A stretch of 64,000 nt of DNA from Struthio camelus (Eukaryota; Chordata; Aves; Struthioniformes; Struthionidae), in contig NC_090942.1 of assembly GCF_040807025.1 (NCBI RefSeq), forward strand, positions 65,056,911 through 65,120,910, written 5' to 3'. How positions within the stretch are numbered: position 1 is the stretch's first letter; each line of letters begins with the position of its first letter. A program made the position numbers and the translations under genes. Shown here piece after piece: positions 24,401-36,400 of this stretch. The notes under the pieces were generated by a model. The model saw nothing but the letters and a program-made list of their open reading frames with translations. It had not been told where the DNA came from and searched no databases.

Positions 24401-27400
24401 TGCTTTACTGTCTGCTGGGAGAATGCTCCACTGATCAGACAAGCTGGCAACACTGAAATAAAATCAGAATTCAAATGGGTATCAAGATGACTTTCAGTAG
24501 AGTCCATTTTTAGGGTTTGGTATGTTGCAAACCACTGGGGCCAGCTCTTCAGATGACAGCCAAGGGTCAGTACTTTTCAGTAGTAAACAGAACGCATTTA
24601 TATTCCTGTCAGTTCATGACATATCTTCAGATCACAGATCAAGCTTATTAACTTGGACTACTCAGTATTGTGCTAACAACAGCTCCACAGCTTTTGGTCA
24701 GCTTTGAGCACACGCAAAGAGAGTGCATGTCTCCTACGTCTCATTAAGCCAGATTCTATTTGACTAGTTACTATGTCTGGGTATTTGCTTTGAAAAATGT
24801 TGCTGATATCTAGACTAGAGTGGGAGGTATAAATTAACCAAACACAGTGCTAAAGAAAGCCAGTATGTAGTTGTGTAGAAGAGAAACATCATATGTTTTC
24901 CCTCCACCAGTTACCTGCTTGTCTCGTCTCCACTGTTGCAGGAGACTCAGGGAGTGTGTGTAGCTGCCTTTGGAGAGTCAAGGGAGTTTCCAGCCTTCTT
25001 CTCACGCCGGAGTGGCTTCCAGGCACCGTATCATGTCCATAACGAAGAGGAGGCAGCTGAACTCATCGGTGTGTTTCAGCAGTGAAAGGCCTACATAGAC
25101 CCCTGGGAACAGAAGGTCGCAATAGTCACCTCAGATGAGGCATTTTCTTTTTTAACTTAGAGAAGAGTCTGTACAGAAAAAACAAGCCATCCCACCTCCC
25201 CCCATTGCTGCTTCAGTGCCTTGAAAATGAAGGAGCAGGGAAGTTCAATCTTCAGAGCAAGTTTTTACAGATAGCTGCAGCCACCTTGGCATGCTCATAC
25301 ACAAGTGTTTTGTTCACAGTGATGAAATGGAGGGGACAAGTACATTAGTGTGTTTACAAAAACCTCCTTTCGTTCTACAAACAATCTCAAAAGAAATAGG
25401 CAGATGTAAAGTAATTGCTAGCTGGAAAAGAACCTGTCCATGGGTCAGCTAAGATTAGGAGCTCAAACACCATGGGTTGGTTTGTTCAGCCCACATGCAC
25501 TCTCATCTGTCCTTTTACTTCAGCATTTGATTTAGTCAAGGAGGCTCACTAACGATAATCCTGTCCCTTCCCAGCCAGCACTCTGGGGCTAGGCCTGAGC
25601 AGCGGGGTGCTAATAGCAGTGCCGTGCCCCCAGGAGCGAGCTGCCTCAGGCCAGGTTATTGAAGAGGCCATCCAGCAAGCACTGAGCGAAGCCAGGTGAG
25701 AAGCACCCTAAGTCCTGTCCTTTGCTCACGCTGTGGCCATGGGGAAGTAAATAACTTTAGAGACACCACCACAAGGACTGTAACAGAGCTTATGTCTTAA
25801 TCTTGGGTGTGTGTGAGCCCATAACATGTCTTTCACCATAGTTTTATCTAACCTGAAGTTTGTTTACATGGCTTTTTATGGTATGCAGTTCTGGAGATAG
25901 ATTATCAGCTAGCAGCAGTGCTTCTCCTCTGATGCTGCTCAGTTCTCATCCACAGGCATTTTCTTTGTATTTGCAGGTCAAAAGGGATCACAGGCAAAGA
26001 ACTGACACCTTTTCTGTTACAGAAGATCAATGAGCTGACCGATGGAAAATCATTGGACTCTAGTATCCTTTCACTGAATGGGGAGAGAAGGTACTCAGGT
26101 GTACTTCTTCATATCTCCTCTGATAATGCTCGTTGTGAAACACTGTCACTGTATTGACAGTCTAGCAAGGGACAAACACTTCAGTATCTGCAAATGGAGG
26201 AGAGCTTAGCAACTGCATCCTATTTTTCCGGTAGTACCCTTACTGTCTCCCTCCATTTTGCATTAAAAATCAGAGGCTGGCACTGACAGTGGGGGATCCA
26301 AAGCCCAAAGAGATCCCTCATATCTGATCCCTGAGCTCACCCAGTCCATGATGGAGTCTCAGGATGCTGTTGCCAGCGGTCAGGTTGGCACATGGGAGGG
26401 TGCCTGGCCATCCCAGCATGCAGCATTATATATCATGCTGTCTTATGTGACTCTTCACGCCGGTGCAGAGTAAGAGGAAAAACTCAGAAGGAAAATACTC
26501 CTATGTGAGCATGAATACTTGCATAGGCATGAGAAAGGCAGATCTACTGGCCACAGTGCTGTTGTGGGCTTAACCCTCTTGGAGACCTCAGAGCTGGTTT
26601 GGTCAGGGCAGATTGATAAAGAGGTTTTGGATACTTACAGCTGCATGCAGCCATCTAATGGGACTTTTAAAATCCTCTGATGCTCTGCTCCCAGTGAAAC
26701 CAATAAAAATAGGCACGTAGAGGTTTGGCAAAAATCTCAATTTCTGGAAAACCTGGCTAAGATCCACAGAAGTTTTTAGGCTCTTAACTCCTGTCCAGGC
26801 ACTTCACTTCCTTTTCTCTTCTGTGTGGCCTTTGCTTCCATTCCCTGTTTGTAAAAATGGAGACTATGTGTTTCCTCTCCTTCACAGAGACACAGGGGAG
26901 GGAAGGTGTATACACTGAAATCTTTAGGGTATGCACATATTATTATAACCCATTGAATGTGTTGTCAATGGATTATGGCATAGGAGGATCAGGCCTATCA
27001 AGTTTCCCAGCCTATATTTCCTGCTTTCTCCCATTAAGGGAAATGAAGTTCCTACATAGGCTTCTGCCAGGCCAGTCTTGCTGCTGTTTTTCTTTTCCTC
27101 AAAGAATCCCCATGTAGACATTGCTCTGATCCAGAACAACGCTAGAGTGGGCAGCTGCATTGCAGTGGCCCTGAGCAAACTACAGAAAGATGCGAAGAAG
27201 GGGAGGCTGCCTCCGAGAGAGGACGTGACTCCACCTCAGCCAGTGAGTCCCCTGCTGCCCTCTAAATAGCATGTCTCTGCTATTGAGGATTGAGGATATA
27301 TTTACATCTATTCCCAAAAATATAAAGTGACTCAGCTATCAGCTACAGACCAGTCTTTTTGCTTTGTGTAGCAGACATTCTCTCTTTAGTTTTCTCCATT

Positions 27401-30400
27401 CTCCTCAGGGGAATACTATCTCTGTGTCAGTCCTCCCCCCATCACGCTTCCAGAGAGTAAACACTGAAGATGCCCTAATTGCATTGAGTCTTAGACCATC
27501 GAATCCTTAAAACCCTAATCACCCTTTTGCCTTTTATTGTGCCCTTCCATACAGCTTCAATTATATTGTGCTCAGTGCTAGGCAAGTCATGTGACTACAG
27601 GAATAGACCTTGGCGGGGGGCCAATATTTTGAGCTGCTGAGGAACCTGGGAACCTCCTGTTTGTGGAGCTGTAAACTGCTTTTTCTAGCTTTGTACGACA
27701 ATAAGACAATGGTCCGTAAATTGTCACTGGGTGGGGTTGAGTATCATATGCCCTTGACCTCTGAATATGGCAGTTTCTTCTGGGAACTGGCAAGAAATTA
27801 GCTAATTCTTCTAGCCAGTTGTTTCCATTTTTCTTTGTCTTTTTAAACGGCAGTACCAGAATCTCTTCTGAGGTTTCATTTGTCAAAAACTGTCTGAAGA
27901 GAGTTGGCCTCAGGAGCATTGACATGGCTACACCTTTGCAACTTCTTTCATAACTCTACCACTACTCAGTGAAACAGCCAGCACCCGTAGGCATGCACAA
28001 CAACGTCCAGCTTGCCATGCTGGGGCTGGCTATGAGTAGGTGTAATTCAACGAGCAACGTTTAGAAGAGATTTCCATTCTTTCTAGTTGGGATTGTACAG
28101 ACCTGCATCTGGCCAAGCCAAGTAAGAGCAGGCTATCACACTATAACGTTCGTAGCTTTCAAGAGGGTGTTTGAAGTGACTAGGAAAAGCAAAGAAGACT
28201 CAGAACTTCTCCATCAAGTATTTCCACCCACTTTTTACCCTTTTCTCCCCTCTTAAAGGTGGTGATTGGAGGCATCAACGTTGACTTTATAGCCAAGGCG
28301 CAGCACTCTGTGATCCTGGTACTGTACCTACAGCAGCTTTCTTAGCACCACTGCCATCTTCACCTACTTTCACAGGCGTGCCTAGCCAAAGAAAAGGGTG
28401 GGGAAGGGGTATCTGTGCGTGCACACACATCCACAACCATGGGAGATGTAGTGCTCCATGTTAGGTTTACTGTCTAGGTGGCAGTGGGGTGATACATATT
28501 GACCTACTCTGATCCCATGCTGAAAGTCACTATCCCTACTATTCAAGACTATGACAGGGCAATCATCTTTACATCTTCCGCATATGTCTGTAGCCTCTAC
28601 AGTCTATGCTAAGATGCCTCAGGCTTATTCCATGACGTCACAAGCCCAAAAAGTTGTGTTAGCAGAAGAATTGCCCAGGTCTTTCGCAAAGCACATATGC
28701 AAAGAGCTAGGCGCAACAAGTGAATACCCTCACTGTGCTATGACATTATGTAATTCAAGGACAGATCCTCTAGGGAGGCAATCCCTAGGTAAGAGCCAGC
28801 TCTGACTGCCTGGGGCTGTCCTAGCATTGCAAAGCAACAGGAACAAGGACCCGAACATGATCCAGAGTCTCCCTGCAGAGTGCCCACAGTGGGTATATCT
28901 TTGCATGTGGGGCATCATGCTGATAAGGCAGGGTGGAGGGCATACAACAGACAGATGAGGTTCTAGCTTTTGGAAAGGGGCATGCATGCAAACATATCAC
29001 ATTGGTAGAGACTCTGTAACAATAATCAATAAGAAGACTTTCAGAGAAGTAGTATTGACACAGTTACAGCTAAACAAGAAAGCCGGCCTCCTGAATCATA
29101 AAGGATTTGGGTCTCACACACGCACACACAAAATAGATCATTAAAAATAGATTTGCTTAAAAATAGTTCATTATAAATGTCACAAGATCCTCTGCCTCCA
29201 GTTTGGTTTGCTCGAGAAATTACTGAGAAGCTAAAGTGGGACAGACCTGGGACCTCTTCATTGTAAATGACAGCCTTTTGTGTAGCCAACGGTTGGTCAA
29301 CAATTTTTGTTATGCTGTAGGTAATACCACAGATTGTGATGGTGCGGCTTGTTCAAAAATCATTTGATATCTCACATTACTCTGTGCTGATTGTCAAAGC
29401 GGGAAACTCGTAGCAAACTCCTGCCCTCAGATGGGGCAATCTATGAGGACATCTCAGTCAGATAGTGCAAGACTTGTTGGGGAAGCTGTTGTTAGGGAAG
29501 TAAACTATTCAGTGATATGGAGGCAGAGTCCAGACAGTTTTATAATGGTCCAGGGTAACACGTGCAGTGGCATCAGCTGTGCAGGCTTGGAAAACGGAAA
29601 GTCCAGCTGCTTCAGCTGTGATCTAACTAATATCATACATGCCCCACACCGAGCTATCAGAGCAAAGAGCTAATTTGCATCCAAAGGTGAGCAGCTGCCC
29701 CTTGGCATGCCAGCAGCGAGTGCAGATCGCTGGACCACCCACAGCATGGTGAGGGACCAAGGGCAGCAGCAGACCCCAGTGGGAGCAGCTGACAGGGGAA
29801 AAGGAAAAAAGGAGTTTTTTGAGTTTTTTTTGTTTTTTAAGTGTTGCATTCAGAAGTGAGGCGTTTGCTTCCTGTCTGTTTTAGCAGTGAGCCCAAGAGC
29901 CAAAGGCCCATCATCATGGCAACTACCCAGATGCCAAGCTCCAGAGAGATCTAGGAACTGACAGCCAAAACATTCCTGTTGACAGTTGCTGTGATTAGGC
30001 ACAGAGGAAAAGGCAGTCTCAGCAGTATTGCTCCACTTCGGCTTTTTAAAGACAGATTCTTCCAAAGAGCTCAGCCCCCAGCAGGTCCTACCTTTGTGAA
30101 GGTCGTATTTGTTGCAGAGCACTGGGGTACCATTCACACCTCATGCTGTCCCGGTTAGTAAGAAAGTGGCTGCAGTCTGTGCTGGTTGTAACTCCCACCT
30201 GGCTTTTCAGGCTATCCAGAAGCAGGGCGCTTTCTAAGTCACTGTCTGACCTGCAGAGAAAGAGGCATGGTTTCTTGCTCAGTAAAAGGTGCTAGAAGAA
30301 GCATTATGCTTATAATACTCTCAGGATACCCAGAAGTAGGTAAGAGAGGAGAAGAGAGAGTTGTGAGTACTGCTCAGAGTTTGAGTTACCAGCTCAATTC

Positions 30401-33400
30401 CCAACCTCTCCTGAGAGCCAGATATTTCTTTTGCTTCACGAGCAGGCTGCTAGTTTATTTCTCACCTCGCTCACCTACCATTTTAAAGAGATACTTAGTG
30501 TCGTTTTCTTCAGCTGTTCCGTGGTTGTGCAACGGTAGAGGGCACCCCCGGCTGGGTCCTTCGGTTGTGGAGGCTGGTATATCTATGTTAAGGACAGGGC
30601 TCAGCTTAAAAAAACTGAACCTCTGCCTTTTGGGGTGGGGTGGGGGTAGGAGGGGGGACTGAAAGACCAGATCAACAGGCCAGGGAAAGAAAGAACCTCA
30701 TAAGCATTTTCAGCGTTCCTACTGGCATCACTTTTGAAAAATATATTGTGGGACTGCATAAAATAGAGTTTGTGCTCATTATTGAAGGACATCAGTATAC
30801 TCTTTTAATATTGAAATAGGGGCTAACATTAAAATCAGTGCTGTTTGACTTGCCTAAACAAGCATCCTTACTTTTCACCTTGGAGCAGGATTTTTTTTTT
30901 TCCCCCTTGACTGCATCTGCTATGGACAGTGAGTTTCAGAGTTACAATAGGCATGCTCAATGCTTTGGAAATCTGCTACAGTCAAAGGAAGATAGCCACA
31001 GATGGAAATATCCTCATTGCTGACAGTGCCAGTGGCAACTCACAGGGCGCATGAGCAAATGTAATGGAGGGGCACTGGAGGTGGGGAGTTAATTAATGAA
31101 GAGTGACAAGTAGTGGAAACTGGACAGAAGCGATAGATTGCTTATAAACATACAGTTCTGCTCAAGTTGTCTGAGCAGATTAGGGCTTGGAGAATCTGCA
31201 GAAAGAAGAGCAAAGGGGTCAAGAATTAGCACAGAAACTTAAAGATTACGGAACTGGGGAGAGTCTGGGGAAACATAAGAGGCTTGGAGGCCAGAAGAGA
31301 GCAACAGAAGAGTGTCTTTTCATGGGAGAGCAGCCTTTTACAGCCACATGACCAGATGAGGAAGGGGCTGTGTGTAAAGGAGAGATATACAGAGTCCATG
31401 AGTTGAAGATTCAGCACAGGGGAAGAAAAAGGGTCCTCAGGGAGATTAGGTCTGGGTCTTAAGTACATCCGAAAACAATGAGAAGGTGGAGGCATAATAT
31501 GTTGTACTGTGAGATGGCAGTACATTTACTTGTCTAGGATGGGTAGAAGTGTTTACAAGGAAGAAGAATGCGTATGGGCAGGGGTATACTGGTGCACCTG
31601 GGCAGACGTGAGTACGAGTCTGGGCCAGGAGCTCCTGGGCCAGGAGCTCCTGTGTATGGGCATGCACACGTTTCAGCACTTCCCCCTCCCCCCCCAAACA
31701 TTTAACATGCTCTTGAAAGATCTGGATTACCCAGAACAGTGAAGAACATTATGAACATCAGTGGCAAGCCGTCTTCAGAAATGGAAAAAATGTTTCAGGG
31801 TTTTTTTTTGAAATAAGAGCCTTAAAATCAATTGATAGACAGTGGTGAAGCCCAAAGAGATTTGAGAACATGTTCAGTCACCTGTCAGGTAGGATTTGTG
31901 TGAGAGAGAGCATTTACTGAAGTAATGCTTCTGGCAGGAGAGCTTGGGGATGCCATGGAGGAGATAGGTGTCTGTGAGGCTGCCTGTGTTCTCTAGCCCA
32001 TAATTTGGTTATGTTTGTGACAGACTGACAGATGGATAGAGGAGAAGAGTGGAAGGCAGAGGCAAAAGAAAAGAGAAGCTGCTAGCCACACAGATGGAGA
32101 AGAAGGGTATTTTTGATCAAGGAGATGTTTGGTAAGAGAAGGGCAAGTGGAAGAGTATTCAGGCACTGAAGCAGATCTTTCCATGAGTTAAGTACAGAGA
32201 TAGCACGGGCAAAGATAACAAAGCTCATTTTATCTCCAAAGTGAGAAAAGAATAGAACAGAAATGACATCCCCAAACTGCTTACAGGGTGGAGCTGAGTG
32301 GTCTGGAGGGCAATTATTGAGTCCTTCAGGCCTGGATCAGTAGTTCTGGAGTCTCCATGCTGGTGTGAGTAGGTGGATTCAGAGGGTTGTTCATACCAAC
32401 TGAACCACTTGTTAGTGTTGTTCTAAGAGGTCATAGCAGATAAGACCAAAATAGCAATGGGTAAGGAGACCAAATTGGTCTCCTCCCTTAAGAGGTGGGC
32501 CTTTGTCATCAGAGTTGAAGTCTGTAGATGGGCTAGGAAAGTTTGCACTCCTCTCAATCCTTGAGCTAGGTGCATCTGCCCCTTCTAGTTGCTGGCCTGT
32601 GTTTCAGCAGGGTCAACTTCACTTCAAATGTTAGAGGCATGGCACCTATGAAAAGCAGCTCTCTCAGCTTTGCCAGTTAATAATTTATTCCTCCAGAGTG
32701 GTGGACAAACAAACGCTGGAAGAATGAGGCGGTCTTTTGGTGGAGTTGGAAGAAACTTGGCAGGTGCGTAGTGCCTGGGTTTGCCTGGGGATGCATGCCA
32801 GCTGCAATTTGTCCTTTGGTATTCCTTGAACAGCAGGAGCTCTTGAATGTTGTGAAGATCTGGGACATATGTTAGGCAACATATGAGTTGGCAGACTGCC
32901 TGGAAAAGGCAGGGGCCATTCCAAGCAATAAGAGGGGAGGGAGCTGGGCAGAGATCAGGAGAAGAAAGATGCTCCGTCATCTGTCCTCCACAGTGACCCC
33001 CAAATCAGAGTTAAATAAGCATCAGTGATCCTCAGTGACTGCTGAGCAGCCCACTCCTCAGAATGAAAATAATGTCAGATTATAGTCATGTTAGAAGTAT
33101 GAGGCCAGCCTCTTCTCCGTGGTGCCCAGCAACAGGACAAGAGGCAATGGGCAGAAACTGAACCACAGGAAGTTCCATCTGAACCTGAGAAAAAACTTCT
33201 TCACTGTGAGGGTGACAGAGCATTGGAACAGGTTGCCCAGAGAGGCAGTGGAGTCTCCTTCCCTGGAGATATTCAAAACCTGCCTGGATGCGATCCTGGG
33301 CAGTGTGCTCTAGAGGACCCTGCTTGAGCAGGGAGGTTGGACTAGATGATCTCCAGAGGTCCCTTCCAACCTAAACGATTCTGTGATTCTGTGATGACTT

Positions 33401-36400
33401 GAGGAAGAGTTTGAAAGGAACAGCCTTATTCAAAGATGATTGTCCATGCATCAGTGACAAGAGGAACTGGAGCACAGGAGTTGCTGTGGGAGAGAAAAGG
33501 CTGCAGACACTGGAAACAGGAGAGGATCACAATGTGATGATCTGGTCCTCCATCACAAGCAGCAGCAGCCCAGTTTTGAGGTACAGGTATTAGCAGGGGC
33601 AGAGGGGGCAGATTACAAAAGGATTTTAGGATTACTCTGGCTTTTTGCCCTTTCCTTAAACCTCCTAGCACAAATCTACTATCACTTCAGATCACAAATG
33701 GAGAAGCGTGAGAAAAAAAAAATCCGCCCATCTTTTGAGGGAAAAAGATAACTTGAAGGGAGAGGAGGAAAGGTTTCATTCAGATTTGATGGTTCTAGTA
33801 AGCTAGCACAGTGAGAACAGCAGTGTGGTAAGGCCAGCAGTGAGAAAGGCCATATGCAGAAGTGATGTGGAAAAGCCCACGTGCCTATGATGGGGAAAGA
33901 AGATGGTGTCAGGGAAGTGCAGAAGGTTCTTCCCTCTTCTCTTTCTTCCACTCCCAGGTATTTCAAAAAGCCAGAGAATTCAGAATTCCAGTGTGCAGAA
34001 GGCCATAGATTGCCTCATTCCACCCCAGCCAGTCTAAAGGGTGGCTGTAGCTGACATCTAATCCTGAACACCCTGCTAGACAAGGACTGATGGGTGTTAA
34101 GCTGTCCAGCAGAGTGCTTTCCTACAGACAGTCATCCTGCACAGGCTGTAATTGTGTTCCTAGTACTCTGATGGGTTTATTAACATTCTCTATTTCCATT
34201 TGTTTTTAGACTGCTTAAGCCGTCTTGGGCCGACTCCTCTGTTTTTATCAGCTATGGGGAAGGATGAACATTCAGAGTCCATCCTGCACTACTGTCACCA
34301 CATGGTATGTTTTACAGTAATGGCTCCTCAGAAGCATGTAGGTGATAACATTATGTAGAGGGAAAAGTATTCTCAATGCTGAAAGACATAAGAGCTACCT
34401 TCCATCAGGCTAAGAGTATGAATAATTCAATGCTCCTCTAATCGCAGACAATTGGAAGGCAAGGAGCCGCCTCCCAAAACACAGGCTATATGTTCATGTT
34501 CGTATGGCTAGGAATCTGAACCACGTGCTCTGAATTCAGCATCAGGGAGTGATGTTTGGGGGGAAAGGAGAGGTGAATCAGGAGGAACTGTGAAAACATC
34601 TAGGAAGGCCTAAGCACAGCCAGAAATACACAAAGCGTGACCCTGAGGAAAAACAATGCCAAAATCAGTCAGACTGTTGGGTGCATAAGATGGAGAAAGT
34701 GTGGAAGGAGGAGCAAAGGCAGGACGCCTCCTGGGTTCAGAGGAACAGGGTTCCCTGTAAATCGTAGTAAGGTCCTAGGCATGCACCAAGCAATACCTGA
34801 CTCTGTCAGCAGTTTGTCTTCCGATGTCAAGGTGCCACGAGGGCCAGCTGCTCCCTCAGAGGTAGGGAGCCGGAAGCTGAGTGTGATAACCCAGATTGCA
34901 GGGCAGGGGCCTTAACAGCCAGAGCCTGTCCCATCACCCCATGAGGGAGCAAGGCAGGCAGGGGGTGGTGGGCAGGTTCAATCAAGTGTCCAGATCATCA
35001 GGGAAGCTTGTGATGACAAGGCAAATCTGAGGTCAAGCCAGGAACTCAATCCATAGGTCAGTTAGGATCAGGTCTAGTGATTGCTGGGAATGTCCATGGT
35101 GATGGGGCCGGGCTAAGGTGGGGCCAGGCAGTTGGCCCTCATGTCAGGGTCCGGATCAGCAGGACCACAGCCAGGCAGGGGCAAGGCCATGGCGAGGCTG
35201 AAGCCCAGCACTGCTGTGGCATCGCGGAGCAGGGACTGACGGCCCTGGGCTGGGCTGAAATGGGGGCTGGGGCTGGGCAGGGTGGGGGAGGTCCGGGGGT
35301 GGCAGGGCTAGTAAGGACTGTTGGTGCCCTCAGGCCTCTGGTAACTGAATATAAATAACCCATGTGGCCCTGAGTTCTTGGTACCTGAGCAGTTCCATAA
35401 AAGGAGCAATAAGAACAAGAACCCTCTTTTGGTAATAGAAAGGCTCCATAGCTGCAGGTGTATAATCCCTCCTCTATGCAAGCATACTCCAGCTTATGTC
35501 AAAGTGAACAATTTCCAAAGGGAAGATGGAGTAGGACTGGAGCTGGACAGTTGCCAAGCAATACATCCCTATAAGAAAACGCATTACCAGAATCATCGGT
35601 GTTGGAGAAGACCTTTTCCTTAAAACTTCTAGCTTCTCTGTGAACTACTGGTGGGTTGCATTTCTCCTTCCACATGGGTAGTCCAAGAAATGCCCTGCAT
35701 TCTCTAAGCAGATCATTCAAAAGATCAATGGAGGAAGGACACCTTACACCTATGTCTACTACACTGTTGTAAATATAGCCCCAAGGCTACCCTCAAAATC
35801 AGACTCACACACTGTGTAGTCACTGAGGTTGCTAATATAAACTGCTAGCTGAAATATGTCACCACATCAAGCCCAGTACGTTGACAGGCCGTCAGATGTG
35901 TCACACAAGGTATGGGAAAGGATGGCTGGAGCAGGTGATGCTTCAGCCACTCTCCAGACTACTCTTTCATTACAACAGACACATAACATCTGGAACTGCA
36001 TGGAAGAGACCTGTCACTCTCATTTACTAAATGATTTCTTTAACCTTTGCTGTGGCATCTGTTGAATTGCAAATATTAAAAATTAGCCGCCTGCCAGAAC
36101 TGTCTAGCCTGAGATACCTCTGAAGCATTCCTTATCTAACGAAAGGAGGGAGGCTGAAGAGAAAACAGCAAGCTGGGCTACTGCTACCTACTGAGTGGGT
36201 GCAGAGAAAGAATATTCAAGTTGAGCTGAGCATGGCAGGGAAGAGAAACATGCTCCACTTATAACTTTCTCCCTGTTTTAGGACATGAGAGCTGTCCTTC
36301 AGCTGGAGGGGAAGAGCACAGCCACTTACTGTGCTGTGATCACTAGCGCCGGGGAGCTCAGCGTTGGCTTGGGAGATATGGACATCCACCAGGAGATAAC

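Noticed and set aside
26063-26096. Alternative donor for exon 8 at GAGAAG|GTACTC.
   Set aside because: It would add 11 residues not seen in the family and leave a phase that does not join exon 9.
27078-27117. The open frame continues upstream of exon 9 as SSKNPHVD, suggesting acceptor AAAG at 27104.
   Set aside because: That acceptor gives the wrong phase with exon 8 and adds residues absent from PsuG proteins; the AG at 27117 restores both frame and the NIALIxNNA motif.
30510-30590. A stretch (TCCTTCGGTTGTGGAGGC) looked like a decayed copy of the kinase SFGGVG exon, which would have made the gene a pseudogene.
   Set aside because: The genuine, intact exon with SFGGVGRN, correct phase and good splice sites lies at 32697-32763; the resemblance at 30.5 kb is chance.
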